Of a stretch of 11,031 nucleotides of DNA, positions 1 through 5,784 are shown piece by piece. Source of the stretch: an uncultured bacterium (GTDB taxonomy: Bacteria > Cloacimonadota > Cloacimonadia > Cloacimonadales > Cloacimonadaceae); the NCBI GenBank assembly GCA_937924555.1, contig CALDSN010000030.1, positions 1-11,031 of the forward strand, given 5' to 3'. Within the stretch, counting starts at the first letter, position 1; each line of letters opens with the position of its first letter. The position numbers and the translations under genes were made by a program. The notes below the pieces were generated by a model that was not told the origin of the DNA, searched no databases, and saw only the letters and a list, made by a program, of their open reading frames with translations.

Positions 1-15
1 GCGGACATTGTCCGC
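1..15. repeat. Short palindrome at window edge
   Basis: Seven bases (1-7, gcggaca) are followed by one base and then their exact reverse complement (9-15). It may be the end of a larger repeat or hairpin cut by the window edge. Confidence 0.5.
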
Positions 16-60
16 CCATGGAGGGTGGGGGTATCTATTTTGTTAAGGGTGCTGCGTCCT

Positions 61-210
61 CTACCCGGGGTTACGCTATCGCTACACCCCGGGCTAGTAT
101 ATGTCGCCCACAAGGGGCTTTTTCACTTCGTGGGGTGCCGTAACGAGGGTCTGCGCATTGCTGCGCAATGCTCCGAACCCATCGCTATGCTATGTCGCCC
201 TCCGGGCTAT
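61..210. repeat. GC-rich tandem hairpin repeat unit
   Basis: A stem cccgggg (64-70) pairs with ccccggg (87-93). It is followed by tatgtcgccc (101-110), which recurs at 190-199 just after a second hairpin, gcattgc (155-161) with gcaatgc (165-171). The two halves look like diverged copies of one non-coding repeat unit of the type seen scattered between genes in Bacteroidota-like genomes; that comparison is from memory. Overlapping open frames here are probably spurious. Confidence 0.5.
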
Positions 211-257
211 GAGTAATGACATATGGCAGAAACAGATTATGCACAAGATAAAAGCCC

Positions 258-448
258 TCATGTCATTCCTGCGAAGGAGACTGTGTGAAAATTAAACAAC
301 ATGAGGTCTGACAGACGAATTCATAGTTCAACTGAATTCAAATAATAGGTGAGAAGCCCATGAATTGCTCGGAATATGGTGTGTGAAAACAATATCATTC
401 CACTGATTATCTTTTCACACAGTCTCCTTCGCTGGGATGATGTCATGA
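258..448. mobile_element. MITE-like element with 21-bp perfect inverted ends
   Basis: Positions 271-291 and 412-432 are exact reverse complements over 21 bp and enclose about 120 bp with no open frame. Complementarity continues imperfectly outward to tcatgtca (258-265) and tgtcatga (441-448). The 7-mer atgtcat occurs as a direct repeat at 260-266 and 440-446 and could be a target duplication. The arm core gagactgtgtgaaaa looks like ends of IS256/Mutator-type elements, but that resemblance is recalled, not searched. There is no transposase, so it would be a non-autonomous derivative. A long-armed extragenic palindrome is the alternative. Confidence 0.45.
317..339. repeat. Small inverted repeat inside the MITE-like element
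   Basis: gaattca (317-323) and tgaattc (333-339) are reverse complements with a 9-nt loop. This forms a secondary hairpin within the larger inverted-repeat element. Confidence 0.45.
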
Positions 449-513
449 TATGTAATTTAAAATGGCTAGTTTAGGACTTTGTCAACAGCTTGAGCTTTGC
501 GGAATATACGGAC

Positions 514-647
514 TCTAGGCGTGGGTTTTAACCCGTGGCTGTGCCCCCCCCCTGTAGAAATGCCGATGGCATTTCTACAGGGGGGGGAAGAAAATGAGGA
601 GAGTGTGGTTCCAATTCCATGTACGTGGGTTAAAACCCACGCCTAGA
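514..647. repeat. Nested palindromic element with 20-bp inner stem
   Basis: The outer arms 514-534 and 627-647 are perfect 21-nt reverse complements, and each is itself nearly self-complementary (gggttttaaccc). Inside lies a perfect 20-bp stem, 545-564 with 568-587, around a 3-nt loop gat. The base of that stem is a run of nine C (544-552) against eight G (580-587). The segment 588-626 between inner stem and right arm is unpaired. No coding potential is visible. It looks like an intergenic repeat family member; function unknown. Confidence 0.7.
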
Positions 648-740
648 TTCCCCTGCGGGAAAAAGGATCTGTGCCGTTTCTACCATGTGCATTCATCGGG
701 CAGACACACAGGGAAAGCCCCTACATTGCATTATTGACCT

Positions 741-947
741 ATTAACCTTCTCCTCCTCTGCTTTTCTCTGCCCTCGCTCTGCTCTTCTCTGTGTTAAATG
801 AAGAATCTATGTTACTATACCTTGTGCATTATATCCCTGCATCTCCGCAATGAGCGCAGCTCACTTAGCATTAACCCATTAACCTGCTAACCCGTTAACC
901 TGAAATGAGCGCAGCTCGTTTAACGTCTAACGTTTACCGTTTAGCCC
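741..947. repeat. Degenerate TTAACC repeats and duplicated 14-mer
   Basis: The 14-mer aatgagcgcagctc occurs at 849-862 and again at 904-917. Between and around the copies are irregular repeats of the form ttaacc (742-747, 871-876, 879-884, 895-900) and related taacg/taccg words (921-947). The pattern suggests slippage or local duplication in unconstrained sequence. Nothing coding is seen. Confidence 0.45.
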
Positions 948-979
948 TCCCTTCCCTATTCCCTGCTTACTTAGTTATC

Positions 980-1036
980 GTTGAGATGCGGTTGCGATGC
1001 CCAGCACTTTGCTGGGAGGCGCAACCGCATCTCAAC
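980..1036. repeat. Long hairpin upstream of the repressor promoter
   Basis: gttgagatgcggttgc (980-995) pairs perfectly with 1021-1036. After a short internal mismatch a second stem forms between cccagca (1000-1006) and tgctggg (1010-1016), leaving a 3-nt loop. There is no T tract after the stem, so it is not a standard intrinsic terminator. It could stop or stabilise a transcript from the left, or be another intergenic palindrome. Confidence 0.6.
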
Positions 1037-1075
1037 CGTATATCCATAGGCAAGGCATAGGAGCGAAGCAACATA

Positions 1076-1167
1076 TTAGCAACGCTTAAGTTTCTCCTTG
1101 ACAGAATTAGTTGCGCTAACTATTTTGTGTTTAGGTGCGAATGGGCATATTCTATTAGCTGTTCTAA
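1076..1167. promoter_or_regulatory. Four-site operator-like array (TTAG-N5-CTAA)
   Basis: Two perfect 13-bp palindromes TTAG-N5-CTAA lie at 1107-1119 and 1155-1167. Weaker copies lie at 1076-1088 (TTAG-N5-CTTA) and 1131-1143 (TTAG-N5-AATG, one good half-site). The starts at 1107, 1131 and 1155 are exactly 24 bp apart, and 1076 is 31 bp upstream. The 1107 site sits in the spacer of the predicted promoter and the next two lie just downstream of the likely transcription start. Binding here would block transcription of the adjacent repressor gene. Autoregulation by that repressor is inferred. Confidence 0.5.
1098..1126 (+). promoter_or_regulatory. Sigma70-type promoter for repressor-rmuC operon
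   Basis: A consensus -35 hexamer TTGACA (1098-1103) is followed after exactly 17 bp by TATTTT (1121-1126), a four-of-six match to the -10 consensus. Transcription would start near 1133, giving a leader of about 55 nt before the ATG at 1188. The TTG of this -35 box is also an in-frame start candidate for the downstream gene, but the promoter reading is better. Confidence 0.55.
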
Positions 1168-1174
1168 TGATAGG

Positions 1175-1180
1175 CAAGGA
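1175..1180 (+). promoter_or_regulatory. Ribosome binding site fixing the repressor start
   Basis: aaggag ends 7 nt before the ATG at 1188. The in-frame alternatives TTG 1098 and ATG 1167 lack a comparable site, so 1188 is chosen. Confidence 0.65.
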
Positions 1181-1187
1181 GCATGGG

Positions 1188-1916
1188 ATGATTGGAGAAA
1201 GACTTAAAATGATGCGTAATGCATTGCGGCTTAAGCAAACTGAAATGGCAAAAGCGATGGAGCTTAATCCCTCGGCTATTTCGCAAATGGAAAGCGGGCG
1301 GACAAAGCCCTCGCTGGAAACATTGGCAGAGATTGCCAAGCGTTATCAGGTGGATTTGCACTGGCTGATAACCGGGCAGGGACAAATGTTTAGCAACGCT
1401 GAACCCACCGGGCAGCAAAAAAAGCAATGGGACAGGCTGCAGAAAATGATGAACGAAAGCCTGGAAGAGATTGTGCAGGCACGGCAGGAAATGCTGGATG
1501 CGGAATCGGTGGATTTCAATGTAACCGGAGAGATTGCTGCAGGTGAACCCCTGGAAAACTACGGGGAAACCCTTGATGTGGTTAGTGTCCGCCGCAGCAT
1601 GATTCACGGCATTGTAGCGAACTACATCGCCTTACGGGTAAACGGGCGCAGCATGGAGCCCGATATTCATCATAACGATGTGGTGCTAATCCGCCAAGAT
1701 CAGGACTGGCGGCGCTTGGAAGGCAAGATATGCGCGGTGAGAATTGATGGTGCCATCACCCTGAAAAAGCTGATGCTGGATGATGCCAGGCAGATGATTG
1801 TGTTGGTTCCCTTGAACGAGGATTATCAGCCCATCATTGTAAACCCCGAAAACCATCGGGATATTGCCCTCATCGGCTCGCTGTTTTACCTCTTTCGGGT
1901 GTTGGCAAAGGCATAG
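1188..1916 (+). CDS. XRE-family HTH / S24 LexA-like self-cleaving repressor
   Basis: This 242-aa protein is a CI/LexA-type transcriptional repressor. Residues ~4-60 form an XRE-type helix-turn-helix (LKQTEMAKAMELNPSAISQM). A linker of about 45 residues follows, then an S24 peptidase domain (~108-240). The autocleavage site is visible as Ala118-Gly119 (GEIAAGEP), Ser155 (NGRSMEPDI) is the nucleophile and Lys193 (TLKKL) the general base. The Ser-Lys spacing of 38 is close to that of E. coli LexA (37). In known family members RecA filaments trigger self-cleavage and derepression, so DNA-damage induction is likely but inferred. No phage genes are nearby. The start follows aaggag and leaves the operator array just upstream, arguing for autoregulation. 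The rmuC start lies 8 nt after the stop, so the two are probably cotranscribed. It is not a classical LexA, which has a winged-helix N-terminus. Confidence 0.88.
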   Translation: MIGERLKMMRNALRLKQTEMAKAMELNPSAISQMESGRTKPSLETLAEIAKRYQVDLHWLITGQGQMFSNAEPTGQQKKQWDRLQKMMNESLEEIVQARQEMLDAESVDFNVTGEIAAGEPLENYGETLDVVSVRRSMIHGIVANYIALRVNGRSMEPDIHHNDVVLIRQDQDWRRLEGKICAVRIDGAITLKKLMLDDARQMIVLVPLNEDYQPIIVNPENHRDIALIGSLFYLFRVLAKA

Positions 1917-1924
1917 GAGGAGAG

Positions 1925-3343
1925 ATGAATGCCATTTATGGACTTGTAGGTTTATGTATTCTCTTGGTGCTTGCCCTGGTGTATGCCCTGCGTTTGCTGC
2001 GTCAGCCACAGACGGGAAATGATGAAGCGTTGCGGGAGCTGAAAGCGGCTTTTGAGGTCTTTGACCGTTACAGCAGGGATGAAATGAGCCGTTTGCGCAC
2101 GGAACTGCTGAACATCAGTATGGACAACCGCAAGGAGCTTAGCGATGCCATCAGGATGCAGAGCGAAGCCCTGGCACAGCAAAGCCAAAGCGGAAGGGAA
2201 GAAAGCAACAAGGCAAATGCTGCCCTGAAACAGCAGCTAAACATGGATTCCGCCCAGAACAGGGAAGAGCTGAAGAACGCCCTGAATGCCCTTTCCGAAA
2301 GCCTGGGCAGGAAGCTAACCGAGCTTACCACTGCCCAACAAAGCCAAGCCGAAACTCTGCGCAAGAGCTTGGAAACCCAGATGGAGCAAATCCGCCAGAA
2401 TAACGAAAGCAAGCTGGAGCAGATGCGCCTGACCGTGGATGAAAAGTTGCACGATACGCTGGAAAAACGCCTTGGAGACAGCTTCAAGATAGTTAGCGAA
2501 CGCCTGGAGCTGGTGCAGAAAAGCATGGGCGAAATGCAGAACCTGGCTATTGGGGTGGGTGACCTTAAGAAAGCCCTCACCAATGTGAAATCCCGCGGAG
2601 TGCTGGGGGAAATCCAACTGGAAAACCTGCTGGAGGATATGCTTAGTCCCGACCAATACGAAAAGAACTTTAAGCCTAATAAACGCCGGGATGAGATTGT
2701 GGAATTTGCCATCCGTCTGCCCGGCAAAGAGGATGAACTGGAAAGCGTGTATCTGCCAATTGACGCCAAATTCCCCATCGAGGACTATTATCGGTTGATG
2801 GAAGCCTATGACCTGGGAGATTTGCCCGCGATTGACCAAGCACGCAAAAACATGGTGCTGCGCATCAAGGGCTGTGCCAGGGACATTAGAGATAAGTATC
2901 TAAACCCGCCACAGACCACGGATTTCGGCATCTTGTTTCTGCCCTTTGAAGGGCTGTATGCAGAGGTGTTGCGCAATGTGGGCTTGTTTGAAAGCGTGAT
3001 GCGGGAGTTCCATGTAATCCTCAGCGGACCCACCACAGCGTCAGCGCTGATAAACAGCCTGCAAGTGGGCTTCCAGACCTTGGCAATCCAGAAGAAATCC
3101 GCCGAAGTGTGGCGCATCCTAAGTGCTGTGAAGCACGAATTCAGCAAGTTTGGCACGGTGTTGGACCAAACGCAGAAGAAGCTGCAAGAAGCATCCAATA
3201 CCATCGAAAAAGCAAGCCATCGTAGCCGTCAGATAGAAAAGAGGCTTAGCAAGATGCAAGACCTGCCTGCGCTTGAGAGTAAGCAGATATTGGAGCTGGA
3301 TGAGCCAACAGAACTTATGACGGAGGAAGAGGACGGATTATAG
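1925..3343 (+). CDS. rmuC: DNA recombination protein RmuC homologue
   Basis: This 472-aa protein has an N-terminal membrane segment (residues ~4-24), a long coiled coil (~35-200, rich in E, Q, K, R) and a RmuC domain (~205-445). The domain carries the family signatures GVLGEIQLENLLEDML (225-240) and LPIDAKFP (277-284). The I-D-A-K (D280, K282) with upstream E260 fits a PD-(D/E)xK nuclease-like core. RmuC limits certain recombination rearrangements such as inversions at short inverted repeats, and is predicted to be a nuclease; its exact reaction is not settled. The start is supported by aggagg at 1915-1920, which overlaps the repressor's stop codon, so translation is probably coupled. Pairing with a self-cleaving repressor suggests stress-controlled expression. 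Length and domain order are normal for the family. Confidence 0.9.
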   Translation: MNAIYGLVGLCILLVLALVYALRLLRQPQTGNDEALRELKAAFEVFDRYSRDEMSRLRTELLNISMDNRKELSDAIRMQSEALAQQSQSGREESNKANAALKQQLNMDSAQNREELKNALNALSESLGRKLTELTTAQQSQAETLRKSLETQMEQIRQNNESKLEQMRLTVDEKLHDTLEKRLGDSFKIVSERLELVQKSMGEMQNLAIGVGDLKKALTNVKSRGVLGEIQLENLLEDMLSPDQYEKNFKPNKRRDEIVEFAIRLPGKEDELESVYLPIDAKFPIEDYYRLMEAYDLGDLPAIDQARKNMVLRIKGCARDIRDKYLNPPQTTDFGILFLPFEGLYAEVLRNVGLFESVMREFHVILSGPTTASALINSLQVGFQTLAIQKKSAEVWRILSAVKHEFSKFGTVLDQTQKKLQEASNTIEKASHRSRQIEKRLSKMQDLPALESKQILELDEPTELMTEEEDGL

Positions 3344-3592
3344 AAATCCAAAAGAACTTACGGGGATGAAGCCACGAGGAAGAGTGAACACTTTGGGTAA
3401 GGGTAAACCTATGTATCAGATAGACTTAGGCTTATTTTGTGTTTTTTTGGTTGACAGAATCCGCTCTTTTCAGGTTTATCCCCTAATTGATAAAAACTTA
3501 CAAGCACGACAGTGGCGACACAAGCTTTAGGAACGTAATACAACAAAAGAGAATGTGTTTCTTGCTGTTTGCGATAAACCAAGGAGAAACCG
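3344..3592. other. Intergenic region before the fatty-acid operon
   Basis: 249 nt without a gene. It holds a possible promoter (listed separately) and a T7 tract (3442-3448) with no convincing stem before it. No sequence resembling a FapR-type operator was recognised. Confidence 0.6.
3451..3480 (+). promoter_or_regulatory. Possible promoter of the rpmF-plsX-fab operon
   Basis: TTGACA (3451-3456) follows a T-rich tract. At 18 bp spacing the best -10 is TTTATC (3475-3480), a weak match. The ten bases ttgacagaat are shared with the repressor promoter at 1098. The leader to rpmF would be ~105 nt. Only the -35 is convincing. Confidence 0.3.
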
Positions 3593-3772
3593 ATGGCAGT
3601 CCCAAAAAGAAAGACTTCGAAAACCCGTAGAGATAAACGCAGAACACATGATGCGCTTACCCCCCCGAGCTTTTCGACCTGCAGCAAGTGCGGTGAAGCT
3701 TCCCGCTCACACCACATCTGCGAAAACTGCGGCACCTATAACGGTAAGCAGATAATCGACGCCAAGGAGTAA
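3593..3772 (+). CDS. rpmF: 50S ribosomal protein L32 (bL32)
   Basis: This is a 59-aa basic protein starting MAVPKRKTSKTRRDKRRTHD, the typical bL32 N-terminus (AVPKRK followed by an Arg/Lys-rich tail that reaches into the large subunit). A zinc ribbon follows with Cys30-x2-Cys33 and Cys43-x2-Cys46, so this is the zinc-binding form. Length is typical. An aaggag site (3581-3586) precedes the ATG. rpmF next to plsX at the head of a fab operon is a widely conserved arrangement that links ribosome production with membrane synthesis. The DUF177/YceD gene that often precedes rpmF is absent here. Confidence 0.95.
   Translation: MAVPKRKTSKTRRDKRRTHDALTPPSFSTCSKCGEASRSHHICENCGTYNGKQIIDAKE
3764..3769 (+). 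promoter_or_regulatory. Ribosome binding site of plsX inside the rpmF end
   Basis: aaggag forms the last codons of rpmF and sits 4 nt before the GTG at 3774. It supports the GTG start and translational coupling of plsX to rpmF. Confidence 0.5.
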
Positions 3773-3773
3773 T

Positions 3774-4772
3774 GTGCGCATAGCCCTCGATGTATTTGGG
3801 AGCGATAATGCACCGTATCCCGAAGTTGAAGGCGCCGTTCTTGCAATCAAGGAAGATTTGTGTGACGAAGTGATCCTGGTTGGGGACGAGGAAGTAATAA
3901 CCAAAGAACTGGGGAAGTACTTTTTCGATCCAGCCAGGATTTCTGTCGTTCACGCCTCAGAGCGTATCGAGATGGGCGATAGTGCCTCTGCCTCGGTGCG
4001 CAGCAAGAAAGATTCTTCGTTGGTGCGAGCGGTGGAGCTATATAACCAGCAGAAAGCAGATGCCGTGGTGAGCGCCGGGAATACCGGTGCAGTTATGGCA
4101 GCTTCCTTACTGGGTTATGGGCGCATCAAGAATGTGCTTCGTCCCGCAATTGCAGTGGTGTTTCCCACACAGGAGGGACCGGAGATACTCCTGGACATGG
4201 GGGCAAATGTGGATTGCACGGCTGAATACCTGGTGCAGTTTGCTGCGCTTGGTAGCCTATACTTCGAGTTTTTCTTCAAAAAGAGTAAGCCGAGGGTGTC
4301 ACTCCTCAACATCGGAGAAGAAAGCGCCAAGGGTAATGCCATCACCAAACAAGCTTATCAATTGCTGAGTGCAACAAACGATATAAACTTTGTGGGGAAC
4401 ATCGAAGGTAAAGACATTATTCGCGGTGTTACTGATGTTATCGTGTGTGATGGTTTTGTGGGAAACATAGTATTAAAGACAGTTGAAGGTGTGGGCTTCT
4501 CGATATTCGAGATATTAAAAGAGCAGATTAATAAAGATTGGATTGCAAAACTTGGTGCCATGTTGTCATATCCGGTTTATACTTATATGAAGAAGAAGCT
4601 GGATCATACCGAACATGGTGGTGCCCTGCTGGTTGGTTTGAATGGACTGTCCATCGTTTGCCACGGGCGGAGTAATGCCAAGGCGATTAAGAATGCGCTG
4701 CGTTTTGCAGATAGGATTGCCAAATCCGGTTTTGTTAACCATGCAAAAGATTACTTTGAGAGGATGCCCTAA
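3774..4772 (+). CDS. plsX: Phosphate acyltransferase PlsX
   Basis: This 332-aa peripheral membrane enzyme converts acyl-ACP and phosphate to acyl-phosphate, the donor used by PlsY in phospholipid synthesis. Family landmarks are the N-terminal RIALDVFGSDNAPYPEVEGA, SAGNTGAVMAASL (~100-112), LLDMGANVDC (~138-147) and the C-terminal TEHGGALLVGLNGLSIVCHG region. The usual N-terminal D-[AV]-M-G-G-D signature reads DVFGSD here, a mild deviation. The start is GTG, one nucleotide after the rpmF stop; the ATG overlapping it at 3772 is in another frame. The stop codon overlaps the fabH start (TAATG), so translation is coupled. Length is normal. Confidence 0.95.
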   Translation: MRIALDVFGSDNAPYPEVEGAVLAIKEDLCDEVILVGDEEVITKELGKYFFDPARISVVHASERIEMGDSASASVRSKKDSSLVRAVELYNQQKADAVVSAGNTGAVMAASLLGYGRIKNVLRPAIAVVFPTQEGPEILLDMGANVDCTAEYLVQFAALGSLYFEFFFKKSKPRVSLLNIGEESAKGNAITKQAYQLLSATNDINFVGNIEGKDIIRGVTDVIVCDGFVGNIVLKTVEGVGFSIFEILKEQINKDWIAKLGAMLSYPVYTYMKKKLDHTEHGGALLVGLNGLSIVCHGRSNAKAIKNALRFADRIAKSGFVNHAKDYFERMP

Positions 4773-5764
4773 TGCTTAGTTATCATGCCAAGTTTTCCTC
4801 CTTCGGCAGTTATGCACCCAAGAAGATACTAACGAACTTCGATCTGGAAAAGATTGTTGATACCACTGATGAGTGGATTAGAACCCGCACGGGTATGTCC
4901 GAAAGACACATCGCTTCGGAGACCGAAGCTGCCAGTGACTTTGCCTACCAGGCTGCGGTGAACGCCATTGAAAGCAGTAATGTTAAATATAAGGATATAG
5001 ACCTGATTATCGTAGCCACGATATCCGGAGACCACCCCTTCCCCTCTACAGCCTGCATAGTACAAAAGAAGCTTGGATTAAAGAATGTGCCGGCTTTTGA
5101 TGTATCTGCCGGTTGCACGGGTTTCGTATATGCCCTGGATGTTGCACGTCAGTATGTGGAAAACGGGATTGCCAGGAATGTTCTCACAATTGGTGTGGAT
5201 GTCCTCACCAAGATAACTAACTGGAAGGACAGAAATACCTGTGTGCTATTTGGCGATGGCTCCGGTGCCACAATTGTCAGCAGAGCTGAAGCCAGCGATA
5301 TCTCCAGAATTATCGACACCAAGATTGATGCGGATGGCAGCCAGGGAGACCTCTTGGTTCAACAAGCGGGAGGCTCCAGAATGCCGGCAAGCCATGCCAG
5401 CGTTGATGCCAACCTCCATACAGTTTATATGGAAGGTAATCGCATCTTCAAGAATGCTATCAAATCCATGTATGCCTCATCAGAAGAACTGCTACGCCGT
5501 AATAACCTGGGCACGGCAGATATAGATTGGGTGATTCCGCACCAAGCCAACTTAAGAATCATTGAAGGTTTGGCGGATAAGATGCGTATTCCCATGAGCA
5601 AGGTTATCGTGAACATCGAGAAGTATGGCAACACATCTTCCGCCACTATCCCCATTGCTACCGATGAGGCCATTCGCAACAAGAAAATCCGCAGAGGGGA
5701 TATAATACTCCTCACCTCATTCGGTGCAGGTTTAACTTGGGGCAGCATTTTAGCCAGGTACTAA
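4772..5764 (+). CDS. fabH: 3-oxoacyl-ACP synthase III (KAS III)
   Basis: This 330-aa thiolase-fold enzyme starts fatty-acid synthesis by condensing an acyl-CoA primer with malonyl-ACP in the cytosol. The Cys-His-Asn triad is complete: Cys115 in VSAGCTGFVYALD, His257 in VIPHQANLRI and Asn287 in EKYGNTSSATIP. The substrate entry motif TDEWIRTRTGMSERHI (residues 32-47) is typical of FabH rather than of other thiolase-fold proteins. The ATG shares one base with the plsX stop. Length is typical of the family. Whether the primer is acetyl-CoA or branched-chain acyl-CoA cannot be read from the sequence. Confidence 0.96.
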   Translation: MLSYHAKFSSFGSYAPKKILTNFDLEKIVDTTDEWIRTRTGMSERHIASETEAASDFAYQAAVNAIESSNVKYKDIDLIIVATISGDHPFPSTACIVQKKLGLKNVPAFDVSAGCTGFVYALDVARQYVENGIARNVLTIGVDVLTKITNWKDRNTCVLFGDGSGATIVSRAEASDISRIIDTKIDADGSQGDLLVQQAGGSRMPASHASVDANLHTVYMEGNRIFKNAIKSMYASSEELLRRNNLGTADIDWVIPHQANLRIIEGLADKMRIPMSKVIVNIEKYGNTSSATIPIATDEAIRNKKIRRGDIILLTSFGAGLTWGSILARY

Positions 5765-5784
5765 AGCATAACAACGAGGTTGAA

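Larger units (their letters stand above)
1..1075. other. Gene-free, repeat-rich intergenic region
   Basis: No credible protein gene is seen on either strand. The short open frames between 25 and 295 lie in GC-rich palindromic sequence and overlap each other, as repeat-derived spurious frames do. The region is a patchwork of inverted repeats (listed separately), a pyrimidine-rich stretch (about 748-790) and degenerate TTAACC-type repeats (741-947). No tRNA, rRNA or CRISPR structure was recognised. The left boundary gene lies outside the window. Confidence 0.75.

Noticed and set aside
25..295. Two overlapping small open frames (63 and 64 codons) on the + strand
   Set aside because: They lie in a duplicated GC-rich hairpin repeat, overlap each other, have no ribosome site and resemble no protein family.
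720..950. TTAACC-type repeats as a CRISPR array
   Set aside because: Repeats are 6-8 bp, irregularly spaced, and there are no uniform spacers or cas genes.
1098..1187. A 30-residue N-terminal extension of the repressor starting at TTG 1098
   Set aside because: The TTG is part of a consensus -35 box, the extension is not family-like, and aaggag sits properly before ATG 1188.
2068..2778. A 236-codon open frame on the - strand within rmuC
   Set aside because: It is a shadow of the coiled-coil coding strand; its Ser/Arg/Leu-rich product is a compositional artefact and the RmuC frame has clear domain matches.
3442..3448. T7 tract as the terminator of the repressor-rmuC operon
   Set aside because: No stable stem precedes it.
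3344..3592. FapR- or FabT-type operator for the fatty-acid operon
   Set aside because: Looked for by eye; no palindrome of the FapR type (TTAGTACCTAGTCCTAA-like) or another clear inverted repeat was found.
5737..5784. An upstream in-frame start for fabD
   Set aside because: It would overlap the last 28 nt of fabH and add 16 residues not seen in FabD; ATG 5785 gives the standard N-terminus.
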